Below the pieces are notes generated by a model. It worked only from the letters and a program-made list of their open reading frames with translations. It did not search any database and was not told the DNA's origin. From Spinacia oleracea (taxonomy: Eukaryota > Streptophyta > Magnoliopsida > Caryophyllales > Amaranthaceae), in contig NC_079488.1 of the NCBI RefSeq assembly GCF_020520425.1, positions 86,347,285-86,411,284 on the forward strand: 64,000 bases of DNA, read 5' to 3'. The position numbers were made by a program, and so were the translations under genes. Below are positions 25,601 to 36,362 of the stretch, one piece after another. The first letter of the stretch is position 1. The number at the start of each line of letters is the position of its first letter.

Positions 25601-27285
25601 ACTTATGGATGCACTTCATTTATACCAAAAGAATAGGTAAACAATAAATATTCCATGTATCTTGCATATGTGCAGTTTGTAACTGATACCAATTTGCCAT
25701 GAATGACCCCCTCTTCCTTCCCCTTGTTCTAAATCTAGTCAGCAGAAAATATTTATTGAGTACATAATGCTTGATGGCGTGAATGATGATGAGCTGCAAG
25801 CACAGCAGCTTGGCAAGTTGTTAGAAACATTGGAAGTGGTGAGTTTCTTAATTTAATTTAATTATGGTTTTTTTTTATTGCATTTCTAGCCTCTTTTATA
25901 TTTTAATTTTGAAATGCAGAACAAAAGGCTTATCCAGCTTTGGATCTTCTGTGAAAGAAAATAAGATAAACTTATCCAACCTTAATCTCTATTCATAATT
26001 TATAAATTACAAGTTTGAGCATAGATGACAGATTTACAAGTATCAAACAATGCGTAATTGCATGTATGGTCAATGAATTGAAATTAAGTTCCTGAAACAG
26101 CTATGTTTAGAGATGTAGAGAAATATTAGGGTTCCAAGTGTAGAAGACACGGGGAATATACATATAAGAACAAGTTGCAGACCTCAAGAGTCACCTTACT
26201 GTCATCTATGACTAAAAGATACTAATGGCACTGTTGAAGCTGTATTTAACTAAAGTTATTGCTGTAGTCGGTTGCACTTTTTCTAAGTTTTAAGGAAATA
26301 GCAAGATGCCTTTGATTCTAGCTAATACTGCTAGATTTTGGGCCTCTGTAAATCTAGTCTACTAGAAAGAACATATGACTTCATTTATATATGCATGTGA
26401 GTTTTCCTACATGAGAGAATATGACTTCCATATGAACTTAGTGGACTAATTCTCCTAATGCCATTTGGTTTTGAGATGGATTCTCACATAGACTGATAAT
26501 TGATATAAAATTTTCCTCTATAATGGTGCAAACTAACATGACATAAGAGTTTAGGTTAGATTCCCAGCATTTGGACTTTCAATCATGCAGTTTGAGCTCT
26601 GTTTAGTCTGCTCATATTCTAGGGGATTACTTGACAATTTGTGAAGCAAAATTCTGATGTTCCATTCCATGTGCGTCCATATTTGAGTTGTCCGAAACTG
26701 AGAATAGTTATGCGTTGAACCTAGGGATTGCTTTTTTTGCCAATTGGTTTGAGATGCAATTGGAATATCACTTTGTGAGAAACTGGGAAGTATAATTTTC
26801 TTCTCTCTCTGAAGGGTGCCTTGGAGCCATTTAATGTTCAAATATGACAGTGATGTACTGGTTGTTGGATAATTTCTTGTATGAAATGAATCTGAAACTG
26901 TGGCATTGGTGTATAGTTTACATTTACTCTGATGCTTGAAAGCTTGCTGGTCTCACATTTTATAATAGCATGGAAAAAGAAAAAAGAAAGAGAATTCCTT
27001 CCTCTGACGTTTGCATCTGGGTGTTAAATGAAAATTTCACAGGTTGTAAATCTTATACCTTTCAACCCCATTGGCAGTACAAGTCAATTCAGAACAAGCA
27101 GTGAAGCAAAAGTCAAATATTTCCAAAAAGTTCTGAGGGAGAAGTACAATATTCGGACAACAGTTCGTAAGGAAATGGGCCAAGATATAAATGGTGCATG
27201 TGGTCAGCTGGTTGTAAGCGAACAAGATAAGTTGTTGGCAACAAGCACTGCTCCTTTAACTGATATTGAAGATCTTCGTTTTTGA
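19634..27285 (+). CDS. RlmN-type radical-SAM RNA (adenine-C2) methyltransferase
   Basis: RlmN enzymes make 2-methyladenosine in 23S rRNA and tRNA using a [4Fe-4S] cluster and a methyl-cysteine intermediate. Eight exons (19634-19725, 19831-19993, 20871-20981, 23061-23195, 25162-25266, 25467-25636, 25739-25838, 27043-27285), all GT-AG and in phase, give 372 residues. Key features are [11 protein letters not shown] with the conserved Cys118, the cluster motif CX3CX2C (Cys125, Cys129, Cys132 in [12 protein letters not shown]), [22 protein letters not shown] and NLIPFNP. The methylated cysteine is Cys345 in DINGACGQL. All catalytic cysteines are present. The start [13 protein letters not shown] has no obvious transit peptide, so the compartment and substrate (cytosolic, or organellar by another route) are open. 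Introns 3, 4 and 7 are long; intron 3 holds two MITEs. The family is certain. Confidence 0.96.
21342..21626. mobile_element. Stowaway-type MITE in intron 3 of the RlmN-like gene
   Basis: The left end CTCCCTCCGTCCCAGATTAC follows TA. The right end GTAAATGTGGGATGGAGGG is its imperfect inverse. The left terminus is partly duplicated: CCGTCCCAGATTACTTGTTA recurs about 35 bp inside the element. Confidence 0.75.
22224..22483. mobile_element. GC-rich GCGCC-repeat MITE in intron 3 of the RlmN-like gene
   Basis: The 260-bp element has terminal inverted repeats TATAAAAAGGC / GCCTTTTTATA. Its interior is packed with GGCGC and GCGCC palindromes (AGGCGCGCCTAGG, GGCGCGCCTAAGGCGC). It differs sharply in base composition from the surrounding AT-rich intron and should fold strongly. 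Confidence 0.75.
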
Positions 27286-27930
27286 TGATGTAAGTAAAGC
27301 TTCCACATTTTGTATGAATCTGTTATATCTCGTTTAATAGAGTACACCTTGTGTCAAAGCTTCCCATTTTATTTTTTGACAAGGTAATTTGTGATGGAAC
27401 TGGTATTATAAAGAGAAATACAAGAAAGAAATGCTGGAAATGAGAGGAATAGCAAGTGTTTCAGTGTCAAAATGTCTCCTTTCACTAAGCATATATAAAG
27501 CGATTTAAAATTCTGTAAAATGTAATGAATGCACAACTGATTCTTTTGATTGAAAGGGCTCTGAAGTGAGGTCATAGAGTGCAACTGTGCATCTTAGAAT
27601 AGACTTTTTGATTTCGTACTGTATTCCGAATCCCTTTTTGAAGTTTCTATTCAGAAGGTCGATCAGAGTACTTGAAATGCTAGCTTTACCTGCCATAGAT
27701 AGGTAAGGATGGAAAACGATTTTTCCCTTTTCAATCATTTTACGTTATTTGGTACTGGGAGTTGAAGCCAAAATCTCACTTACCTAAGTTTTCCAACTTA
27801 GGTGGTGTTCTAATGAATTCATATTGGAAAACGCATTAATTATTGGACGTTTGCGAATTGACCAGTGTGCCATAATTGGTACAGTATATTTATTTACTTA
27901 CCTGATATGAAGTAGAATTTTTATTCAAAA
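27286..27930. other. 3' UTR and intergenic spacer after the RlmN-like gene
   Basis: No further coding exon is seen. Candidate polyadenylation sequence lies within the first few hundred bases, and nothing else is recognisable up to the MITE at 27932. Confidence 0.5.
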
Positions 27931-27931
27931 C

Positions 27932-28316
27932 CTTTTGTGTAAGACCATCTAACGGTTAGACCATTTTTTTTGTAGTAACTAAACTAGTGTAAAACATAAC
28001 CATAGGTAATAAAATCATAACTAATTGAATAACAAAATAGTTAAGATATAAAGACAAATAGTTAAATTTATGAGTCGAATAGTTATTATTTTCGAACGAA
28101 CTTATTAATAACTAAAACTCATAAAATCTTAACTAATTGATCTCATTGCTTAACTAATCAGTTTCATTGTTTAACTAATAGGTTCGGTTGCATAACTAAC
28201 TGGTTTCGTTGCTTAACTAATTGAATTTCAAATTTAACTAATTGGTTTCAGCGGTTAACTAATTAGTTAAAGTGCATGAAAGTGGTCTAACCATTAGACC
28301 GTCTTTCCTAAAAGTT
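27932..28316. mobile_element. MITE with CTTTTGTGTAAGAC-type ends
   Basis: The left end CTTTTGTGTAAGACCATCTA and the right end, reverse-complemented as CTTTTAGGAAAGACGGTCTA, form inverted repeats. They continue through the shared GGTTAGACCA. The interior is built from TTAACTAATTGGTTT-like tandem motifs. A related, less complete copy is at about 28975-29130. Confidence 0.7.
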
Positions 28317-28974
28317 TGTAATTTTTTTTTTTAACGAGCCTGTCATGGTTGCTTATTGCACATAAATAGACTGCATAATTAATGATCAAATTGAAGATTT
28401 TGATTAATGGAAACTGAAGTTGATCACATATTGAAGGAAAGTCGGAGACGGAACATTCATCCACATACATGATACATGCGAAGGGCAAGGCAAGTCGTGT
28501 TACTGTGTCACCCCTTATCTTAGGATATTTGACAGGGTTGGTTGGCACAAAATGAAGCAATTTAGAAGGTGAACCATTGTGCACAGTGAATATGATACAC
28601 AGTAAGAACACAAGTACATGGTTAAAAGAACATTACCTTGAGTAAAAGGAACAAAAATATATTTATTACTTATACTTTTAATAAAAAGTAAATAATGTAT
28701 TTTTTGTAACAAAAAAAGTGAAATAATATATCGCATATTCTTATGTCGTAAGGTCGTGTTCTTTTATTTGTATACATATATTATATATATGTTCTTTTGG
28801 TGGACCATTGTCCATAATCCACGAATTGAAATTAAAAATCGAGGAAAGATGTTTATGTGGTCATGGGATTTTTATTGGGTACGTGAAGGAGATTGAGACT
28901 TGAGAGCTTTTCTAATCTTTCCTCAATTTCTAATACTCTTAGTTGCAATACCGCGATATAGAGCGAATACAGAT
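28317..28974. other. Spacer between two related MITEs
   Basis: AT-rich sequence with no recognisable gene. Open frames on the - strand (28294-28611, 28515-28736) show no motif, conserved start or splice structure that I can support. Confidence 0.5.
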
Positions 28975-29130
28975 TTTTATATAAGGATGTCCTACATGAA
29001 ATACCATCTTGGTGTCATATAAGTTAAGCAATTGAACCAATTAGTTAAGTACTGAAACTAATCAGTGAAAGCAATGGAATCAATTAGTTAAGCAATCAAC
29101 ACGGTCTTTTTGATAAGGCAGTCTTACACA
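28975..29130. mobile_element. Degenerate copy of the CTTTTGTGTAAGAC MITE
   Basis: The right end GCAGTCTTACACAAAAG is the inverse of the family terminus. The interior has AACCAATTAGTTAAG motifs as in 27932-28316. The left end is eroded. Confidence 0.5.
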
Positions 29131-29211
29131 AAAGTAGTCGGCGAGCGAAACCGCGATCACTATGTTAAAGTAGGGTAATGTTCCAACTACTTTAATATAT
29201 CTTCAAACATA

Positions 29212-29443
29212 CTACCTCTGTTCCTTACTGTCCTTTAAGGTTATTATTTGCACTGACTCCAATCAATATTTAACTACTAATTTGAAAAAATTATTATTCT
29301 GAAAATACATAATGAGACTAATCTATCAAGATCTTACATGATAACGTTTTGATATATATAGTTGAGAGAATTTACGGTCTAAATTTTCATACATTTGACA
29401 CATATTCTAAGACGTAATTTTTTTTCTTCAGAAATGGAGGTAG
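29212..29443. mobile_element. Stowaway-type MITE (CTACCTC...GGAGGTAG family)
   Basis: The 232-bp element starts CTACCTCTGTTCCTTACTG and ends GAAATGGAGGTAG with TA on both sides. The interior (TTTGCACTGACTCCAATCAA, ATAACGTTTTGATATATATA) matches the element at 40059-40313. Confidence 0.8.
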
Positions 29444-29559
29444 TACGAGTTTCCTTTGAATATTATTTACAAAGCCATTGCAAGTGTAGTGAGCCAAATT
29501 TGAAGAACCCGAGTTTGGTGTGGGCTCGCACAATTGGCATCCCTTACATATACGTTTAT

Positions 29560-29947
29560 AGATTGCGTAGAATCTAAACAGATCATGTTCTCCAACTTGG
29601 TCAAAGAATCCATGAAATACAAATCATTACTTAAACTTTCTGATGAAGAGCTTGACTAAAGTCTAAAGATGCTTATCTCACGTATAAGTTACACTCCATA
29701 TCATTACCACTTTTGGAGCTGGCGACGTTGAGTACTATTAACTTATCCATAACAAATTAGGGTAATAAGTAATGATTAGTACCGTATTAGGGTTAATCAG
29801 GTTACACTTTCTTCCATTAATCGCCTTTACTACATTATTGATCCAAAGAAGGTGTAGTTAGTACCTAATGTTCTTTCTTAAAGAGGATAGGAACTTTACG
29901 TGTTAAAAGGGGTCCAATATTTGCATTAAAGATTTCCTTTATTATAA
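29560..29947. repeat. Segmental duplication block, copy near gene A
   Basis: Two stretches match DNA near pseudogene B. The first, TAGAATCTAAACAGATCATG onward (about 29565-29690), resembles 40590-40740. The second, GGGTTAATCAGGTTACACTT to GATTTCCTTTATTATA (about 29789-29945), resembles 42349-42490. Order and orientation are kept, so a block including the A/B ancestor appears duplicated. No coding content is evident. Confidence 0.7.
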
Positions 29948-30454
29948 CTAGTTGTTGGACCGTGCGCTAGCGCGCACAATCCCCCATGGTAAACAAATTT
30001 AGTTTACAGAAATGTTACGTAAAAGACTAACATTTACAAATTTACGTTAAATGCTATAAAAACAATGCTAAAGTTCAATTTGCATGTAATTAATAATATG
30101 AAATCATACATACGGTTACAATATTTGTGTTATTGACGATGTAGCATTCCACAAACAACATTGATAGGAAAGACGAGAATAGGGCGGAAGAAAGCTAGGT
30201 TAGAAAGAGTGATGCGAGGAATTCGGTGGAATGAGTTATCGGGTTCCCAAGAAAAGGAAGAAAGAAAAGGCAAAAAAAAGAAAAAAAAGAAAAAAAGGAG
30301 ACACATGGTAGCTATATGACCAAGGGTATAATTGTCCTCATACTATTGATAAGAATAAGACAAAAATAAAATTAAGGCACAAAATGGGGGCATAATGGTA
30401 AGTGGACTATTGGGTGAATAGTAATAGAAGTTCAAGGCTTTATAAGTGTTAGGA
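29948..30454 (-). mobile_element. Non-autonomous Helitron 1
   Basis: On the - strand the element begins TCCTAACACTTATAAAGCC and ends CTAG. Ten bases before the CTAG is a perfect hairpin, GTGCGC-TAGC-GCGCAC (29962-29977). It sits between A and T with no target duplication. These are the defining Helitron ends. The 507-bp length and lack of any Rep-helicase reading frame make it non-autonomous. Confidence 0.85.
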
Positions 30455-30567
30455 TACGTAATATGATTGAAGACAATTAAATTCCTAATTGACATAGCTC
30501 GCTAGCTCAGGCTGGGCTGGTTTGTCAAAATTAGAATCCAATACGAATTGTAGATAGTTGTTTTTAC

Positions 30568-30809
30568 GGCTTTGGATCCTCTAGAGTTCTAAAATAACTC
30601 TACAAGGTAGAGTTTGAACAATATCGACCATTAGATGAAACATCAATGTCTCATATGTTATCTTTCCAAAATCTCCCTTATTTTTTCTCATTAATATCCA
30701 CCTACTAATTTTCACTTCCCACTAATATGAGCAGTTGATTATAAAATGTGTGGTTTAGATACAACTCAACGTTATAGAGTTTTATTAAAACTCTAGAGGA
30801 TCCGGACTC
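30568..30809. mobile_element. Mutator-type MITE with 9-bp target duplication
   Basis: The 242-bp element has inverted repeats around GGATCCTCTAGAGTT (30574-30588) and AACTCTAGAGGATCC (30789-30803), extending imperfectly to both ends. TGTTTTTAC flanks it on both sides (30559-30567 and 30810-30818). A 9-bp duplication is typical of Mutator-like elements. Confidence 0.85.
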
Positions 30810-30883
30810 TGTTTTTACCTATCTATAAATAAAATCATATACGGAAAGTATCCTGGTAATAAGGAAAGTAAAACATTTACACT

Positions 30884-31222
30884 GGGCTCTGTTTGATAGG
30901 GCGTAAATCATTTTCTTGGAAAACAGTTATCCTCTATTTTTATTTTACTTAGTTTGGTTTGCAAAGCAGTGTAAAACCATTTTCTCTAGGAGTAAAATTG
31001 CTCCCCATTGATGGAAAACCATTTTCCCTTCAAACCTTTTCCTTATGTCTCTTGTACACTCCTCTCAGTCTCTCACTATCTGCTTACTTTCCTTTTCATT
31101 TTCCTTTCGTTTCATCATTTTTCTTACATGGAACTAAACAACGGAAAACTAATTTTGGAATAGTATTTTCTATTGTAAATAATTTTCAGTGAAAATATTT
31201 TACACCCAACCAAACGGAGCCT
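30884..31222. mobile_element. MITE with GGGCTCTGTTTG ends
   Basis: The left GGGCTCTGTTTGATAGGGCG and the right end, reverse-complemented as AGGCTCCGTTTGGTTGGGTG, form inverted repeats about 30 bp long, running into ATTTTC. The GCTCCGTTTGGT terminus is common in plant hAT-like MITEs. The target duplication is not clear. Confidence 0.65.
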
Positions 31223-31550
31223 AGATCGAAGAGGATTGCCGTTGGTGATAAGTTGAGCAAGTGTTGGATTTATTACCCTTAATGCAAACCACCTCGCTAG
31301 TTTGCTTCGTATTCCCACAAAACCGAAGATTGTTTTGAACAAGAGAAAAAGAAAAACAAATAGATCGAAAATTAAAGAATTTATCGCATAACTTTTAACG
31401 AACGTAATCAAATTATCAAAGTAAACAGAATTGAAGCATTGGTTGAAAATAATAATACAAGAAATTAAGCTGAGTTTGGACTAGTTATTAAAGTACTACG
31501 TATATGATTTCATAATTCATTATAACCCTTGAGGATGATATATAATTAAA

Positions 31551-32482
31551 CTAGATTAAGAAAAGTAGCAGACCGGAAACAATGTAGGAAGTCGAAGAGA
31601 TGATGAGAATGATAGTATTAAGAGGGTGCATATAAATATTCAAGGAACCGCCATTTGATTTCTTTGTATTTGAGGGCTTATGGTGGATTGCATTCGACCC
31701 GCCACCGCCATGTCCTCCTCTTGCCCCACCTCTCTTCATGCTGAAATGAATTTTAAACGCTTCTTCATTTCCATTCTTCATTTCAACTAATCTCTCTTCT
31801 TCTTCTCCTTCTTCTTCAATATGTATGTTGCTCAAACTTGTATCATTTCCATCTGCACTTTTTAAATAAAACAACAACAAAGTATAAATTCATTATATAT
31901 ATTATATATTAATATTAAATTACGAAAGAATTCATAATAAACTACTAACGAACTTAAAAGTATAAAAATAAAATCATGTACTTGTTAAAATGTAATCTAG
32001 AAAAATCTAAATCTAGAATGTACTACATAAAAATCTAGTAGAGTGTGTGGAAAAATCTAGATAAAATAATATCTAGAATTTACCTAAGAAATATCTAGTG
32101 AATTGTTTAGAAAAATCTAGAGGTAGAAAATTCTAGAGAATTGAACTATATGTACAACTATAAATAGAGCCTTGTTGTATGGTGATGCATGGAATGGGGA
32201 ATGAAAAATATAACATTTTATCTTATGCTCACTTTTGCTCTCCATATCAACCCATAAACACCAAATACCCAACAAGTCTTCCGCATCCAAATTTCTAACA
32301 ATACTTCACTCAACATTTCTCTAATATTTGATAATTATTAATTAATATTGTAGATTTTTGAACAATTAACCTTGAATTTGTATGAACTTTTTCATTGCAA
32401 GGGATTTTGATAATATGGCAGATGAATTCATCGTAACCAAAGAGAAAAAGACGAGGAAAAATAAGAGATGTTGTAAATTCAT
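31551..32482 (-). CDS. Secreted Gly/Arg-rich small protein, family member A
   Basis: Two exons on the - strand, 32482-32371 (112 nt) and 31852-31551, joined by a 518-bp GT-AG intron in phase 1, give 137 residues. The start MNLQHLLFFLVFFSLVTMNS is a signal peptide. Next come a short Ser/Lys linker, an acidic run (EEEGEEEER), a Gly-rich RGG segment (KRGGARGGHGGGGSN) and a hydrophobic C-terminal stretch of about 22 residues (NTIILIIS...LLLFLI), suggesting a GPI anchor signal or a membrane tail. It has no cysteine. Exon 1 and promoter sequence match pseudogene B, and the architecture and intron site match gene C. A solo LTR sits in the intron. I do not recognise the family. Function unknown; a cell-surface or peptide-precursor role is only inferred. 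Confidence 0.75.
31983..32300 (+). mobile_element. Solo LTR in the intron of gene A
   Basis: The segment starts TGTTAAAATG and ends TTCTAACA (TG...CA with TGTTA/TAACA inverted ends). It carries a TATAAATAGAGCC promoter motif at about 32158, and near-matching 5-bp flanks GTACT and ATACT. The left half repeats AAATCTAG many times. No internal retrotransposon sequence remains. Confidence 0.65.
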
Positions 32483-32540
32483 TGTTACTACTCTCTTTCT
32501 ATGTGATAATGTGCAGAATAGTAGGTCTCACATGCAACGA

Positions 32541-32585
32541 GAACCAATCAGGTTATAAGTATATATACTATATATATACCACTTC
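32541..32585 (-). promoter_or_regulatory. Core promoter region of gene A
   Basis: A TATATA-rich stretch (about 32560-32585) lies 80-100 bp upstream of the ATG. CTGATTGGTTC (- strand, 32541-32551) is shared with the same position upstream of pseudogene B (44225-44235). That element is the best-conserved non-coding piece between the two. Confidence 0.5.
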
Positions 32586-32995
32586 AATTCCTCCTTCACT
32601 TTTTTTATTCTCTCATACAACAAACTTTACTTCATTAAGACTTGGGTGAAAAATGTACGTACGTGTTCAAGAGTACGTTGAATATATTGGGTACGTTTAC
32701 TGGATAAAATGAACGCAAAATAAAAAAACGAGTAAAAATGTGGTGTCGAATGTTTGATGTATGTGTCAAAAACATTGTACTAGAAGCAAAATTCGCCCAA
32801 TCTATAATACAATCAGAATCAGTGTTTTTTTCCAAGATTTTATACAATAATCCTCCAAATTGTGCACTAAAATAAGGAGAGATTATGAAACTCATAATAT
32901 GCTCAAATCGGTAGAAGGGAGGGAGAATAAGAAGAGAGTACTTGGAGAAGCACCTTTAAATTTTAATACACCGTATGACTTATACTTAAATAGTC
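32586..32995. other. Upstream region of gene A to the LTR element
   Basis: No gene is seen. The sequence is low-complexity with GTACGT repeats near 32650-32700 and no recognisable coding motif in the open frames. Confidence 0.5.
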
Positions 32996-33000
32996 ACATT

Positions 33001-33331
33001 TGTTGGGTGTTAAAATGGGCCCACTATTTTAACCCAAAAGCCAATAAAACCCACTCAAGCCCAATATCTCTTACAAGGCCTCAAAGGCCCAACAAAGGCA
33101 CTATATATACCCCTCAAAGGGCAAGGTAAAGGGGATTCTCTAACCCTAGAGAAGCCACCCTACTCTCTCTCCCCTAAACACCTCATTTTATACATCAATT
33201 GTACTGACTTGAGCGTCGGAGGCTCCGCCTCGGGGACCCCCCCTTGGCCCGGAGTTCATCTTGCAGGCACCGCACGAGACCGGAACTCAAGATACCAAGG
33301 ACGCTCCTACTATCGTATCAACCCCGAAACA
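33001..33331 (+). repeat. 5' LTR of the 4.0-kb element
   Basis: 331 bp, TG...CA, with a TATATATA box followed by CCCCTCAAAGGGCAAGG and a CT-rich leader. It differs from the 3' LTR at only about four positions by eye (one inserted G near the start, T/C at two sites, one CT repeat unit). Confidence 0.93.
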
Positions 33332-35746
33332 ATTTGGCGCCGTCTGTGGGGATCGAGTACAATAACCCATGAAGATCCACATTTTCATACTAACGTGCTC
33401 AACTACAATCTTGGCCGGAACAATTTGAAATAGCCGACCAAGAGTTGCTGCTTACGAACAAATCGTGCTATTAATTGGTAGTGTGGTGGCAGATTTATTT
33501 GATATTCACAAAACAAATAATGCGTGGCAAATTGTTGCTACATTTGGTGTGAGTAATTAAGGTGCTCAATGTTAACCCAGCAAGCTTCGAAATACGCACA
33601 ACAGGGCTGGTCTAATGTCCCTCAAAAAAGGCACGACAAGTGAGGATTTCAACCATGAAAATGGTATGAATCACATCCAACACTTGTTGCCGACATCTAT
33701 CTCAAAGTGTAAACGGTAAAGGGAAATAATGTCACCAACCCAGACAAAGCAAATTACTCACCTTATTTGCGCAAAATATACGTATAAAAGTGTGAGATGC
33801 AAACAGCAAATGGAAAATTGCAGCTACCAAATTGCTAAAGTCAACATCGGAGCCGAAGTCGAATACCGAGCCAAAAGCCGAGAAGGGTGCAGAACTGACC
33901 GAAAGCTTCCCGAGGCAATTTCATGGCTCCCGAAGTTCGTCCCGGTATTCGAATCAAGCTTCGAATCTGAGGTTAACTCATCTGAGGCTAACTCACCCGA
34001 AGTTGAAACTCCCGAGATGGACCCGTCGAGGTTAACCCGAAGGAGATTTTGATGCATATTGCCCACAAAAAGGGAAAGTGAGCCATGACATCAGCCTTGA
34101 GAGTTGAGACTATTGGATTATATGTCTAATAGCAAAAGATATCAACATATTCCAAACTTCAAGACCTTCGGCCCATCTCCTTGCCAAAGACAAAGGTCGG
34201 AGACCGACTCACATTGAAGCTCACTTTCAGCAAATGTGGAAACAATTTGAGGCTCAGTGCCAATCACAGAAGTTCAGAGCCGAAGTTCAGAGCCAAGCCT
34301 CAATGACGAAGCTCAGAACCGAGGTCAGTAACTTCCCGAGGTCCGAGCTCATTAGCAAAGCAGCTACTAACTTACAGAGGAGCTTCCTCAATACATAGTC
34401 CAAACCAATGCCTACCAAGTGTTTGATAAAATGCTTCAAAGACCGATTACAGATGAAAACTCACCTCCCGAGCTCAATGCCGAAGCTCGTTGCCGAGGCA
34501 AGTACATGGAAATCTGAAGTTGACCCGCCGAGGCTAACTCGTCCGTAGGTGGAGCCACGGTCCGAGCCTGCGCTCCCGGGGCTAAACTCCGTACCTGAAG
34601 GTTGATGACAGGGTCACCAGCATAAAAGCTCAGTACTGAACATGTAAGCTCATTGCCAAAGCCAGCAGTTCCCGAGCTAAAGGCCAAAGCTCAATGCCGA
34701 GGTCAGTCTCCCGGGCATTCCGAGCTCAATGCCGAAGCTCCAGAAGCAAGGCCGAAGATCTCGAGCAGTGCCGAACAGCAGTGCCGAAACTCCAAGTCGA
34801 GCTTAGGGCCGAAGTTCCCGAGCAGTCACAAAGCTCCCGAGCAATGCCAGACAGTAGCCTAGCCTTGGTTGATAATGAAGGTAATATCAACCCAGCATCA
34901 ACAAAGCATACTAAATTGCTGAAAAAACATGAGTTTCAGCATTCTGAGATCGAACGCCGAGGCAGACCACCGAGGTTCAGGCACCGAAGTTGACCATTCG
35001 AAGTCAATCACCAAAATCTGCCTGAAATAATGAGGAACTGTATTTATCATTCCTAAGTTCATTTCTCTGAAAAGCGATGCATATCTATTCACCAAGATAT
35101 TTCTATCTTCAATTAGTGTTGTGATATCAAGCATGAGCGGTGGCAATGGTTTGTGATATCAAAATGAGCGGTGGTAATGATTTGTGATTTATCACAAAAA
35201 CGAGGTGGCTATCAAGAGGATCCTGTGGTTATACATACCTCTGTCATCTTTATCAAAAAAAAAATAATTTCTTACTTTTGGATTATTTGGTGACATAATT
35301 AGTCACAAATAAATGAAAGTAAAAGTCAAAGGGATCCAAGCAGCAAGCCAAATCTCATTTGCCGACTGTATTAAATTGGTGTTAGCTCATGCATGATCCA
35401 TCTATACATTTACCCAAGTGGATGCTACATAAGTGGATGTCATTCGCTTGAATTCATCCGACTACAAAGCTAAGTCTTCTATTTATTTAAGTTTTGTACT
35501 TTATATTTTGTCAGCATATATAATTTACTTGACTTGATAGATTTGGTAAAATGCTAATATTCTTGGGAACTTAATTTGACAGACATTGTCTAACAATAAG
35601 TCATTTTGCAAGAGCATACACCTCAAATTGTTCATCATGTTCAAAACGAATTATAAATTCATGTTTGACAAACATAAATACATCAAATATTGAAGATCAA
35701 AATTATGTAGCAAGTCTCCGAACAAGTCTACGGATTTGAAAGAAGA

Positions 35747-36362
35747 CTAAAAAACCGCTCCGAGATTACAACTCGAACCGATGTTACAATCCGAGCCGAT
35801 TTTAGAAGCACGTTCTTAAACAGATCTCCGGATTTGAAGAACGAGGTTAAAAATCGCTCAAAGATTACAACTCGAATCGATGTTACAATCCGAGCCGAAG
35901 GTAAAAAGCCGCTCCGAGATTACAACTCGAACCGATGTTACAATCCGAGCCGATTTTAGAAGCACGTTCTTAAACAGATCTCCGGATTTGAAGAACGAGG
36001 TTAAAAATCGCTCAAAGATTACAACTCGAATCGATGTTACAATCCGAGCCGAAGGTAAAAAGCCGCTCCGAGATTACAACTCGAACCGATGTTACAATCC
36101 GAGCCGATTTTAGAAGCACGTTCTTAAACAGATCTCCGGATTTGAAGAACGAGGTTAAAAATCGCTCAAAGATTACAACTCGAATCGATGTTACAATCCG
36201 AGCCGAAGGTAAAAAGCCGCTCCGAGATTACAACTCGAACCGATGTTACAATCCGAGCCGATTTTAGAAGCACGTTCTTAAACAGATCTCCGGATTTGAA
36301 GAGCGAGGTTAAAAATCGCTCCGAGATTACAACTCGAATCGATGTTACAGTCCGAGCCGAAG
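35747..36362 (+). repeat. Four tandem copies of a 154-bp repeat before the 3' LTR
   Basis: The unit beginning GTAAAAAGCCGCTCCGAGAT repeats at 35901, 36055 and 36209, with a slightly altered first copy from 35747. Each unit contains two similar halves of about 77 bp, one with CTCCGAGATTACAACTCGAA and one with CTCAAAGATTACAACTCGAA, so it is a higher-order repeat. Placement just before the 3' LTR is typical of Tat/Ogre-lineage elements. Open frames across it are by-products of the period (154 is not a multiple of 3). Confidence 0.95.

Noticed and set aside
4843..27285. Biosynthetic gene cluster hypothesis for the left third
   Set aside because: The genes belong to unrelated housekeeping roles (PLP homeostasis, cell-wall hydrolysis, RNA methylation) with no shared pathway or tailoring enzymes.
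33841..35000. Coding region in the CCGAAGCTC-rich interior of the 4.0-kb element
   Set aside because: Frames are short and driven by the repeated motif, with no retroviral domain.
35747..36362. Regular direct repeats that could suggest a CRISPR array
   Set aside because: Units are contiguous 154-bp tandem repeats without unique spacers, inside a bounded LTR element in a plant genome.
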